64,000 bases of DNA from Mucidula mucida. Taxonomy: Eukaryota > Basidiomycota > Agaricomycetes > Agaricales > Physalacriaceae. The stretch's first letter is position 1, and each line of letters opens with the position of its first letter. The position numbers were made by a program, and so were the translations under genes. Below, one piece after another: positions 48,340-59,201 of the stretch. The notes below the pieces were generated by a model, which made no database searches, was not told the origin of the DNA, and saw nothing but the letters and a program-made list of their open reading frames with translations. Where the stretch lies: assembly GCA_015501055.1 (NCBI GenBank), contig JADNYV010000166.1, positions 1-64,000 on the forward strand. The letters run 5' to 3'.

Positions 48340-48924
48340 GTTTACATTGTATATTTCCAGCAAGGTTTTGTTCTGATAACTTGTATAAAATGCTCTGAAT
48401 TTTTATTTGTGTCTTGTGTGTTTATTAGTATTGCTGTAGTGCTTGATTATGCTTTCTACAGCTGCCCGATATTACATTTTTATTTCTGTTTGAAAATGTG
48501 CCAGTCTGGAAAATCTTAGGGTTAGGGTCTAAATGTGTGACTGTCTGAGATATTCACGTCTTTGCTTCTGACCACTATTATGTTGTGCCCAGACAGGTCT
48601 CTCTTCATCTTGTCTGGTCCGCATCCAGCTTTCATGAACAGGTCTTCTTTTATAGTTTGACAGACTTGTGAGCCCCAAGTGGCTGTGTCTCCTTTCCCGC
48701 CAATGTCCAGAGCCCGTGCACGCTCTTCACCACCAGCTCAGGCTTTGTGCTTTCCCACTCCCACCTCCATCTTTCCAACTTCAGACAGAGCGAACACTTT
48801 ACAAGATGCTTGACTTGCGGCTTCACTGGTCATACCACTCACTAAGGCATGCAGGCCACAGAAGGAGGACAGATACAATCCCAGTTCTTTTTGCCCGCCG
48901 GTCTTAGCAAATTGTCAACTATTT

Positions 48925-49365
48925 ATGTGGACAACACCCTACTCGTGGTTAGCAGAGGAAGAGTGTGACACAATTATCTTGCCGGCGCTTCCAGCATTGA
49001 TTTTCTCTAAATTGGCTGGATCCCTAGTCCCAGACTCGCTCAGCTCGTATAGTGCGGGCTTATTGCAATACATACAGTTTTGCGACTTGCATTGTATTCC
49101 TGAATTGTTACAAATGCCTGCACCAGTTCCTCTTCGGGTGCCAGGCAGAATGTTGACACAAGATCACATGACTTGGTTATCACTGTATGTAGAATCTAGA
49201 GCGCGCTATCCTAGCAAGTGTACTCAACATCAGTATCTGCCTTGGTACTCCATCCGTATATACCTGATTAATAGTTTAGTTCTGGAAAGCCAAATTTCTG
49301 GAAGCACTCAGAACCGGTTGCGTCAAATATCAGCCTTTGTCTCAGAACTTGATGAATTAGGATGA
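48925..49365 (+). pseudogene. tyrosine recombinase, N-terminal part
   Basis: The 146-codon ORF reads LPALIFSKLAG, LSSYSAGLLQYIQFCDLHCI and PRYPSKCTQHQYLPW-like sequence, resembling the N-terminal core-binding domain of fungal DIRS-type recombinases (SSYxxGLxxFxxFCD). The catalytic Arg-His-Arg-Tyr domain is not present: homology passes into OMT sequence at about 49,365. Assignment relies on this pattern and on position after the RNase H. Confidence 0.55.
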
Positions 49366-50060
49366 TAATGTGGTGCATGTCAGTCCAAGACTTTTTTAGA
49401 ACACAGTGCATCCAAGATGCTGATGTATATCTTCTGAGATCTCTCAAACAACTGCTCAAACTCAGGCAGTGTCCTTTATTTAATATGGACATCATCTAAC
49501 ACCCAAGTCAACACTTCAATTAGAATGGGAGCATATATCATGTACATGTACTGAGTACGCGTGCCCCGTGAAATTTGCTTGTCCACAATTCACAAGAAGA
49601 ACACCACCATCAGACTGAACAGTGTGTGAAAGGACCGCGTCGATTACCACAAGCTTTGATCGTGGACGTGCTGCTTCTCGAAGGCGGTTAAGAATTTGCG
49701 CACAGTAAACGTCACTCCAGTTGTGCAATATAGATATCAGAAGATATACATCAGCACCTTGGACGCGCTGTTTTCCAAAAAAGTCTTGGACTAACATACA
49801 CCACATTATCATCCCTAACTCATCAAGGCGAAGGCTGACCTTGAAACTCGACGCGACCGGTTCTAAGCGCCTCCGGGGATTCGGCTTTCCAGAACTGAAT
49901 TAATGATCAGGTATATACGGATGGAGTACCAAGGCAAATACTGACGTTGAGTACACTCGCTTCTACAGTGATAACCAAGTCACGTGATCTCGTGTCGGCA
50001 TTCCGCCTGGCGCCCGCTGCGACTTCAAGCTTCAAAGTTCAGATTGAGCTTAGATTTCAT
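49130..50060. repeat. fold-back: inverted repeat of recombinase/OMT sequence
   Basis: The forward arm 49,130-49,440 matches 5,470-5,775. The opposite arm 49,745-50,060 is the reverse complement of the same block, with about 300 bp between them made of reversed OMT sequence. Confidence 0.75.
49445..49815 (-). pseudogene. O-methyltransferase 3' part, inverted copy
   Basis: On the minus strand it reads QDFFGKQRVQGADVYLLISI, LHNWSDVYCAQILNRLREAA and KLVVIDAVLS, then the intron and the start of the last exon (to about 49,445). It matches 5,691-6,070. The catalytic His remains but is followed by Asn (LHNW instead of LHDW). The N-terminal part is absent. Confidence 0.7.
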
Positions 50061-50406
50061 GGCACCCAATCAGTTTACTCAACAGAAAAACCTTCCTCAA
50101 ATGTACTTGGCCTACAGGATTCTAGCCACAATCGACTTCAAAAATGCAAGTTCTCGACAAGTCTCCGTGAGAAAAAGAGATAAATTACAATTAAACCGAG
50201 TGTGCAGACAGTATGTACAACTATGCTAAATCCTAGTAAATGTATACAGTCCGTGATGCTGAGTCCGTGCCAAGAATACTAATCATAAAGGAAAATGGTC
50301 ATCACAATGAAGGAGTGGATGTAGTTAAGTGTAAGGACTGTAGAGACTCGGATGTGAGAGAGGGAGAGATACGATACTCCAAAAACCCAAGAAGGAGATA
50401 AAAGTC
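50061..50406 (-). other. inverted copy of the GMC 3' flank, no gene
   Basis: Reverse complement of about 5,070-5,470. Confidence 0.6.
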
Positions 50407-51900
50407 CTAGAACAAGAGTACTCCCACTAGGGAAGCACCAAGCATTGTCCACCAACTGAGGGCAAGAGAAGGAGAAGCGCTGTCCGAATCATCAGAGTTC
50501 CCACTCGACGAAAACGAGCCCCCGTTCGAGTTTGACCCAGACCCAGAACCCCCGTTGTACTGCGCCAGAATAATTTCAGCCGCCTTCTCAGCAACACCGA
50601 TCGTTGGCGCTTCCAACTGCAGAGCCACATTATTAGTTCTGGACTCAAATGAAACGATAGATGAAAGAGACTTACGTGGCAACTCATATCAATAGGGAAG
50701 ATCGCGCTGTCCGCGACACGCACGTTATCCGTTCCATAAACCTGGAGCTTTGCGTTCACAACACCGCCTTGATCAAGCGGCAACATCGAGCACGAGCCGC
50801 GGGGGTGATACTCGGTCCTCGCGTTGTCCTTGAGCCAAGCCTCCCATTCTTCATCAGTGTCGACCTCTGATCCAGGTGAAGTCTCGCCGGTGAGATAATT
50901 CGACAGCGGCGGTGTGTTACCTGCGATACGCGCAAGCTTGATGCCCTCACGCAGAATCGTCAAGTCGGAAGAGTGGCTAAGGTAACCCGGATCGATGACG
51001 GGGTAGTCGAATGCAGAGCTAGAGTTCATGTAGATGTGGCCCGGGCTAGAACAACAAGTCAGTAAGCCGAAAAATGTGGAACATTGCGGGAATATACGGA
51101 CCTCATCGGGTGTTGCAAGCCTGCTTGGATGCCGACTGCACCTGCACCGGTAATGGCGAGAAGGAGCTCGATGTTGCCAACTGGTGTATTCTGGAAGAGC
51201 TCGACAGCCTTGGAGTACATCGAGCGGTAGCCAGCGACGACCTCCTGGTACTGACTAGGGACGAGGCTAGCAGAAGCATCGGCGGCATCAGCAATGCTCT
51301 GAACCAACTCGGAGCGCGCAGACTCTCCCATGATGGCGGTGAGATTGACGTAGGCAGTCGCCGAGTTGATGTACGAGGTGAACTCCGGTGTCCTCAAGCC
51401 ATTGGCGTACAAGGTTCCGGCAGTCTCGACATCGGTACTCCAGTAGATTGCAGCGACCTGAGATCGAAATCAGCAAACGCTCGACTCCAAAGGAGAATAT
51501 CGACTAACCAAATGATCTTGAACATGTTGGCCAACACCAGGAAGAGCGTTCTGGACAGTGACGCCAGCGCTTTCGAGAACATCCGTAGGGCCGATATCGC
51601 TGAGCATCAGGACTTGCGGGCTTCCAATGACACCACCAGCGAGAATGACCTCCTTCTTGACGCTAACGCTCGAAGTCGCCGCACCTGCAGAAGCAGCGTA
51701 TTCGACGCCGGTCGCAGTGAGGTTGCCGGTGCTAGAGCTTTTCTCGAAGACAATCCGGGTAACAGTGGCATCAGCAAGGATGTCAAGGTTGGAGCGAGGA
51801 GGTAGAGGGTCAATGTAGGCCGATCGCGTGTAGGAACGAGTCCAGTTCGTGGGGTTAATGAACGATTGCGTGATGTAGGCTCCCCAGGTTTCCCCACGGG
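50407..51900 (-). pseudogene. GMC oxidoreductase, 3' half, inverted copy with open frame
   Basis: It matches 3,575-5,069. It reads [67 protein letters not shown] and the GPI-like end. The four introns and reading frame of this half are preserved, including sites that are frameshifted in the plus-strand copy. The 5' half (signal peptide, FAD-binding motif) is missing here. A further 300 bp of the gene lies at 61,134-61,437 in the same orientation, so 9.2 kb of other DNA separates the two parts. Confidence 0.8.
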
Positions 51901-52439
51901 GCAATTCGCTCCAGCTTGAATATCGACCTAGATCCGAGTATTCAATAGAAAATTTGGCGAGCTCGTCCATATCGACATGGAAAGAGGAAGAACGCGCGTT
52001 CCCCTGGGATTTTCCCGCGCGATCATTCTTTGCTTCTGTCCTGCTCGTAAATCCGTGTCAAGAACTATTCAAGAACAAGCTGGTGACGCGCGCGTTCGTG
52101 ATAATTGGTGGGTCAACACGTAACACTAAAGTTCGGAATGAACACGACAACAGATGTGATTGAGACAAGTACCGTGGACGATGTAGATAGCGATACGGAA
52201 TAAAAAGAGACAGATGCACAAAAATCATAATATGAGAGAAACTCGGAAACCAGGGAAACGATAGCAATACGAGATAAACAGAGAGATGCATGTGGGAATA
52301 TGTACGGGTATCGTAAACGCGATGGATATGATAATGCGCTATGTAGCAGCAAAGTGACAGGGAAAATAAGACATGTGATGAGGATGAATGGTGAGAAGAT
52401 GCAGAGATAGATGAGACAGTGAAAAAGAAAAAAAGAAAT
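51901..52439. other. no recognised gene
   Basis: Junction sequence between GMC and the HMG-box gene. Short ORFs only; possibly the 3' UTR of the HMG-box gene. Confidence 0.35.
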
Positions 52440-53270
52440 ATCGAAAAACTCCCGGTTCTCATAACACATGGATTTGATGAGCACATCGTCTCGCCTCAGC
52501 TCGTCAAAGTTGATGCCCCATTCAATCTCCGGCTGGAAAAGTCGGCGGCGTAAGCTAATCGTCGTTTCTTCCAGAGAGTCGTTGGGATCCAAGGGCGTAG
52601 TAACCTGGCGAGTCATTTAGCCAAAGACCAAGAGCCAAGTGATGACAATAGCCATACCGGAATCGGATTGAATTTGTAGCCAGTGAGAAAAGCCGAGTCT
52701 TCGTTAAATCCATCGAGGGCGTAGGTCGGTTGGGCGTACTGCTTGAAGGACGAGTCAGACGAGAAACAAAGAATAAGCCAACACTGCACATACCTGATTC
52801 GAGGGACCAGCGACAGCCATAGAACGCATAACCATTGAATGCGGTCGTCTGGGTCGGCCATTGCTAAAAGGATTAATTAGACGAGGACAAAGAGGCGAAC
52901 AAAGCACATACCTGTAACGACGCGTCAACAGAAGCCTGCGGTGCGAGAATGTCTGGCGATTGAACGTGTTCATGCTCATTGAGCGGGGGCGAGGGCCTAG
53001 ACGACTCGGGATATTGCGGTGGTGCAGCCACCAATGAGCTCTAGATTTGGAATGTGAATGGATAGTCCGTCAGCGCCGCGGCGGCTGTGTTTCGGGAGGG
53101 GATACACTCGCAGGTTCGCGACGTCAAGGACTTGGAACTCTCCATCTTGCGCTTCTTGGCCGCGCACTGTTTCGCCGAAAGATGATTGTAACCCGGAGGG
53201 GCTTTTGCGTGTCTCCGCTTCGTTTCCTGCTGCATTTCCTGCCAAGGACAGCCGGAAAGTTGAAGTCGCG
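52440..53270 (-). pseudogene. HMG-box (MATA/PRF-like) transcription factor, 5'-truncated
   Basis: The first recognisable part on the minus strand is WQEMQQETKRRHAKAPPGYN, the end of an HMG box of the mating-type/pheromone-response class (normally HPGYKYxP), followed by basic AAKKRKME. After a frame change the downstream exons join well: HRRLLLTRRY / SNGRPRRPHSMVM..GPSNQ / QYAQPTYALDGFNEDSAF / VTTPLDPNDSLEETT..IEWGINFDEL, with introns of about 50 nt. The 5' half of the box and the start codon are missing. A DNA-binding regulator by family; this copy is probably inactive. Confidence 0.55.
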
Positions 53271-53963
53271 TTGTTCATCATGCGCGTCTCTTGTCCACCG
53301 ACGATGGTTCTGGACGGCCACGGCGTGAACAATCATCGAGCTAAGATCTTGCGTCAACGACCGCGGGGATGAGGCGACTATATAAAGGGGAGAAGAGGGA
53401 AATAAAGGAGGATGTGAGCGGATGGACGGTAGTGCTCGAGGGGACGTGTTTTCCGAATGTCGACGCCGAACGTGACGAGGGACGCTGTCTGCATATTGTA
53501 CATGTCAACTCGAGTTGTAAGCTCGCCAGGATGTTTGCTGACCGAGTATTCAGCGAGGGCAACGTACATATATCCCAACTCAATGCTCATGTCATTTTAC
53601 AGCAGTGTGTCCGGTATGTCGCCGTCCCGTGAGTGTCCTCGACATATCATGCGAGACGTTTGATACGCAGAAGGAATTGTTATATTGGCGGGCTCACAAT
53701 GCCGGGGAAGAAAAATATTGATGAAGAGAGTCGGTGCAGCAGGTGTTTGCACGAGGTGAGGAGTCCGGTTGAAGGACAGCGAGGTTGGACAGAAGTGTTT
53801 CGAGAAATAAAGAGCGGGGACGTGGTAGAGGTGAATGAGCGGACGACTGGGATGCGTTGGACTCGCTGACGCTCGGGGAGAATCCGGGCATGCTGGTGGA
53901 ACGGAGGATGACTCGAAAAAGTGACACATTATGTCAGCGTCTATATCTCTTGCTTTCGTCCAC
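53271..53963. other. no recognised gene
   Basis: Short overlapping ORFs on both strands without motifs. Confidence 0.35.
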
Positions 53964-54960
53964 GATGGACGAATCCCTTTCGCAAGACCATACATCCCCC
54001 CAAGCTACCGAATCATCGCTCATAGCGAAGGTTCTGAATGTCGTCGTCCTTCTGCTGTTTAATATAGTCTTGCTGACGTTCGGCGTCGTCCTCGTTAATG
54101 ACTGCCTCACCGTGGCGACAACACCAGCAGCTTTTGCGGTAATAGTACAGTGTATGATCCTGGTGCTTGCAACATGCTCTAAATGGCCCCCTCTTCTCCT
54201 TTATGGCCTGCATATGGTGTGTTTTTGTGGTGCGTAGTTTCATATTCGGTCTGCCTCCTGTTCTGAATGTGATCCCTAGGTCTACCGTGGTTCTTCCCTT
54301 GCAACACCAGACACGCTTGGAACGTCGTTGTGATCCTGATGGTCAGCTCCCTTGTGTTCTATGGGGCGATTAGGATGCATCCGGGGGGATTGCGGTCTAT
54401 GGGTATGTTTTTGTTATCAGTGCCTATACCAACTCAACCCGCCTAAGGTCATTGGGTGACTGGTTTCGAGTCCTTGTTGCAGCATCTAGGGTCGACTATA
54501 TCTGGCATAGTGTTGTCCCTCCGTCTCATGGTTGCCATTGTCGTCAAATCCCTTGGGCGCGTGCTCTATGGGCCTGACAACGAGTCACCTGGCTTGTCAG
54601 TCCCCAAGGATGAGGCCCAGGTGTTGTCGGATTCTGATGATCCCCCTCCAGTCAGTTGTTTTCTCTTTTGAAGATTCTGTCTTCTTTTTGTGTGCAGTTG
54701 GATGCTCAAGGGTGCTTCTGTAGAGCTACATGGATGCTGATTGTCCCGCTAGGTTGGTGTTCACAAAGATGTTGGCCAGCCGGGACACCAGCCAGAGCCC
54801 TCCGATGGCTAGGATGGTTTAGAGTAAGTTTTGTGATTAGATCTTTTGAGGGCACTACTCAAATTCCCCCCCGCAGCTTGTCGAACAAATATTTTTATTT
54901 GCAGCTTTTCTCGTTCAATTGTACTCTACATCATCGCATGGACCTGGACTTGTTAGAATG
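53964..54960 (+). CDS. hypothetical multi-exon membrane protein
   Basis: The first exon from ATG 53,964 has two hydrophobic segments (VLNVVVLLLFNIVLLTFGVV and FAVIVQCMILVLATC). After a likely intron (about 54,215-54,281), a second open stretch reads NTRHAWNVVVILMVSSLVFY (third membrane segment), and another (54,456 on) reads GIVLSLRLMVAIVVKSLG and DEAQVLSDSDD. Exon joins could not be fixed in one frame, so it may be decayed. No family is recognised. Confidence 0.35.
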
Positions 54961-57032
54961 TTAGATATCACTGTATGTATAGTATAGTAATCCTCATACT
55001 TGTCTGAATTGTATCCGCTGTTGTAATTTCTATGGTGTAGCGTGACGGTGACAGCACACGTTGCAGGACAATCTCAGCCAGCAACGACGATGATCTCAAA
55101 GTCGACAACAGCGGCGCCGGTGAGGTCAATTTCCACACTTTTTTTGGCGGCAGCAGTCAACCGAAGGTCGGCTTGTCGTCACAGGCAAAGCCGCCACCAC
55201 TTGAAAGGCTGCAGCAGAAGGCGAATGGAGTTGAGAGGACGATATGCCGCCAAAGAAAAAGATAGCGGGCGAGCAGAATCATCGGCATCAGTGCGTATAT
55301 TACTACAGTGGTCCGAATACTATTGATATATCTTCAGGCAATGATGACGACTATGCGCCATCTCCAACGAGACAACGGTCAAGAGTTTAAAGGCGGTGCT
55401 CGTGTCTAGCGACGAGGACGAGCTGGCGTTGAAGAGGATCAAGCCACGCCCACAGGGTACTCCCTGCGTATTAAGCTAAAGCCGAGTTGTAGATGATGCC
55501 AGACCTGCTCCTAAACACAAGAAACCGGTTGCGAGACGACACAGCATCACCCACGCCCAAGAAGCAATTGATACCTGCTAAACAGTCAGCCAAAACTGGA
55601 GCGAAACCTAGAAAGTCTGCTTCGTCCAAGAAGAAGGACACAATATACAGTGTTGCCTCGGACGACGATAATGATCTTGCCAGACTGCCCTATGAATGCT
55701 TGAGAACCAGTCGATGTTTTACCTGGAACAAACTGTCCCGCTCGCTTCAAACAAAATACATCGACGCACACCCAAATCAGCCACCTGCACTCTCCATTCT
55801 CTCAACATAAAACTCACCTGTCGCAGCAGCAGAGTTGACGTCTTTCAATGTATCTCTCCTCACGGCTTCGTTCACTCTGACAAGTATCAATGCCACCAGA
55901 ACGACGGGGTCGAGGCTTCCTTCCCAGCAGCCAGAGGCAGCGACATCTAGTGGGGTTTGGGTAGATGTCCATTTGTGGTTTGTTGTGCTTGGAGTGATTG
56001 TGTCAGAAGTATACCATGTGAGTTTGTTACGTGTTCATGTCGTGAAAGCAGACACTTATGCATGGTTACAGTTAGTAATACTATGTATACTCTGAATTGA
56101 ATACATCTTGTTAGCCTCTCTCTGCATTCATCAGATTGGGTTCTTATGAAGGTCTATGTTCCATCGTTGAATGCTACGTCACGGGGAATAGAAAGTGCTG
56201 CTTATAATGGTATGTCCATATTGAAAGGTCAATGCAAAAATCGAGGCTCGTGATGCCTATATAGTAGGTGGAGATTGCTGCATTAGTAGCATCGGTTCCT
56301 TTTGTCACCATGACCAAGCAGCTATCAATGCTTATTGCTAAATGGTTTGCAATTATTGTTGATCTTACTCGCGCGCAACTAGCGGTAGCTATTGAACCAC
56401 CATTGATGGTGTCCAGACTTCGAGCGCGCCGTTGAGGTATGCAAATGTCGAGTTTTCTGCTAGTGGGGTCTGATGTTCTCCGTTAGAACTGCTCGGACGC
56501 GACCTTGAGCTTTTGTACAGAGGAGTTTGTTGATAGCCTCATCAAGTGTGTAGATAGTCCTGATTATCTTGACGTTCAAACCCATTTCCGGGGTACGTAC
56601 TTTGTTTAGCGCGCTTGAACATGCTGATGATCTACATTACTAGGGTTGCAGCAATATTGTCATCGCTATGGAAAACCTATTTCGCTTCCAGGCGCGATAG
56701 AGTTGCAGAAACCGACTTCGAGTTGTGAACGGTTTCTTTGTATGATGTTACGGCTTGAATAAGTAGCATGCTGTGACGGTTTTTTATCTTTGAACCTCGA
56801 ATTAGGACAACTTCACTTAGATGAATAGGATAATTCACCGATTTGAGATTGCTGCGTGGTCATTAGACGCAAGCGCTCTGAGAATCATGCCATTTGCAAT
56901 CCAGTAGGAAGACTACGTAGAGCCTGAACCTGTCAACTTCTCACTGCTCAAGTTTCCACGGGTTCATCTGACGTGTATCTATCTTGATTTTCTGTGTGTG
57001 GCGTAAAAAAAAGAGGACAAAATCATTTCCAT
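54961..57032. other. no recognised gene; contains a degenerate direct repeat
   Basis: Fragments read SSDEDELALKRIK and similar but are split by stops. About 55,845-56,160 resembles 59,588-59,860 (shared TGTATCTCTC.TCACGGCTTC, CAGCAGCCAGAG and CAGATTGGGTTCTTATG), so two copies of an unknown, decayed gene are likely. Confidence 0.4.
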
Positions 57033-57120
57033 TGCATTAAGGGGGAATCGAACCCCCGGCGGGTCAAATATTCTTCAAACACAATGGCAACGACCCAGGT
57101 TACCACTACCCTATTAATTC
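57033..57120 (-). tRNA. tRNA-Gly(GCC): tRNA-Gly (anticodon GCC) with a 17-nt intron
   Basis: On the minus strand the acceptor GAATTAA pairs with TTAATGC (one A-G mismatch at the second pair), followed by A73. The D-arm is GGGT..AACCT. The anticodon stem GGTCG/TGACC has a TTGCCA.T loop giving anticodon GCC (57,086-57,088). A 17-nt intron lies right after position 37 (57,068-57,084). The T-arm is GGGGG TTCGATT CCCCC. The cloverleaf is complete; whether the acceptor mismatch matters is unknown. Confidence 0.8.
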
Positions 57121-59039
57121 TGGGATGCGGCAGTGACAGTCTGATACATGACAGTTCTGACTCTCCTTTGAACCATCTGTAACCAGCAAGAAAAAAAAGG
57201 CCGTTAAACGAAATGTCGAATACCTACTATGACCACGAACTTTGCACTCTTGACTTATGTCAATCATCTAACACTTTTCATGTTTGATCCAAGAAAACAT
57301 GTATATTGAGTGTACATATATGATATAGCAAAGCTCAGATCATGCACAAGGAAGGTGTCCATTGATTAATTGGTTTTCTGCTTCTGCTTGAAGTGGCTTC
57401 TCAGCCGACCCAGTAGTTGTTGCCCGTTTCGCTGGTTCCGAAGCCGTGGACTTCAAGTAGTTTGGTGGACCGTTACATGCTCCTCTGGCATTCAGCTCTT
57501 GGCGGCGCAGTGTAATCTCGGCTGCCGTCCCTCAACGCATGGCAGGAGGCGTGGATGGTTGCGTACAAGGACCAGACCGCGCTGGTCATACCCATCCCAT
57601 GTGCCATTGAGAGATAGCCTGCATGGTGTATGAGCGACAGGACTTTGTGGAATAAAACACTATTGATCACGGGCGGTTTTGTTGGATTTGGGGAATAGAT
57701 AAACAAGCCATAGTTTCGATAGAGGATAGATTGTTGTATGGGTCTTGGTATCGCTTATCGCCCACGTAGAGTATTTCGCTCTCTCCGAGTCCGCTGGGGT
57801 GATTCTTGACTGATATGTGTATTCACGCAGAGGAAAGTTCTGGTAAGGCGTTATATATAGATTTAAAGCGCATATCACAAGCGCACCAGGGTGAAGATGA
57901 TGCGGTCTTCTAGCAAGGTAGAAGATGCATGGTTATGAGTACAATGAGTACAACGAGCGAGTAGACCTTTGAAGTCTCCTTGAGAAGGCAGTAAGGTCTA
58001 GTTTCCTTTTTTTGTAACATGTCGCTGCGGACTAGAAGAGGGGTGATATCAGCTGCCATTGACAGAGGGTTCATGGTCAACGTTAACATACGTTTTGTGC
58101 TGTTCAAGGCCGTTTCAGAGTAGTTCTTGAGATTGCCTTACTCGAGACCCAATGAACTTTCAAGGCTGTCACGATTCTGGCGATTCACGGTCAGTATTAA
58201 TTTGCCAAATTCTGGTAGATGCACAAAAAATGACGGGGAATGCCTTCAAGGGTTGGATAAAAGTAAAGTCCATCACTTCAGACGAGATTGGATCCATGGT
58301 TAGCCCAAATTTTACCTATGAATTACGCCAAATCCGCCGACATTTTATTACCTTTGACCTCGAATCCGCGACTTTCCGCCTCCAAAATCGTGTTTTCAAA
58401 GTCTCTAAATCCGTCAAATTCACCGGAGTCCGAGGGAAGTTTCTCAGGGCCTGACAAGACCAATAAGGAGACTACGAAGAATGCTGCACACGGCGAGTCC
58501 GCTTGTGATATCGCCAAACATCAATGTGTTGCTTTGAGAGTCATATGATCCTCTGCAGCTGAAGACGGCCTCGAGGAACTTCAAGTGCAAGCCGGCGGTG
58601 ACTAAGGCGACAGAGACCATTCAAGTGAGCCTGTGAATACTGAGACGATTGAATGGAAATAATCTGTACTTTGTATGTAAAGTAATGAATATTCCAAAGG
58701 AACTCCAAGAGACGTACCTCATCAGCACGTAGAAAAGAGGCGCTGAGAATAACGATTGAACAGTGTTCTTTACTGTGTTGGCTTGAGGCTGTATACCAGT
58801 GGAACATGTTTGGTAAAATCTATGTCCTACCCAGGTCCTAGGTGCCCCTATTTTCATGGGGCGAGTATGAGCTCGCCTGGAGCTTGCAAAACCCTACTGG
58901 AACGAACTGGACTATCCCGCTTGCTCGGCCAAAACCGTGTCGGCGCACCTGGATTGGAGCCTAAAATCTTGTTGCGCTCTCCATACTCTCAACAGAGAAA
59001 TGGACTGACGAATATAATTAAATTTGGTGGCATATAATC
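57121..59039. other. no recognised gene
   Basis: Several short ORFs are seen (for example minus 57,473-57,706 with YLSMAHGMGMTSAVWSLYAT, and plus 58,152-58,454 with FTYELRQIRRHFITFDLESA), but none can be tied to a family or to splice sites. Confidence 0.35.
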
Positions 59040-59201
59040 ATGAAATTTGACCGAGGAACATCTCTATGGACGCTCATTCGCGATATGGCCGGTTGCCATC
59101 TTTATATCCTTGTTCTTGCTACCTTTGTGTCTGCAGTGGCTGCTGCGGTCTTCTGGCTTAGAATTCAGCATCTACCAGTAGCAGGACGACTACTCGTATG
59201 A
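59040..59201 (+). CDS. small ORF with one membrane segment
   Basis: A 53-residue ORF has a central hydrophobic stretch (LYILVLATFVSAVAAAVFWL). It is followed in another frame by a strongly acidic stretch (DEEDDFKEDDDHGKSADD, to about 59,318) that ends at a possible donor, so this may be the first exon of a decayed gene. No family recognised. Confidence 0.25.
   Translation: MKFDRGTSLWTLIRDMAGCHLYILVLATFVSAVAAAVFWLRIQHLPVAGRLLV

Larger units (their letters stand above)
43989..49364 (+). mobile_element. decayed DIRS-like (tyrosine recombinase) retrotransposon
   Basis: The order on the plus strand is gag-like ORFs with zinc-knuckle-like CIICGGNH and CSLCGGNY, then reverse transcriptase, RNase H and a recombinase N-terminus. 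This order and the sequence style match fungal DIRS-group elements. It is broken by in-frame stops, by a solo LTR in the RT and by loss of the recombinase catalytic part where OMT-derived DNA begins. Split terminal repeats were not identified. The left boundary is taken as the end of the VPS10 duplicate and is uncertain. Confidence 0.7.
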
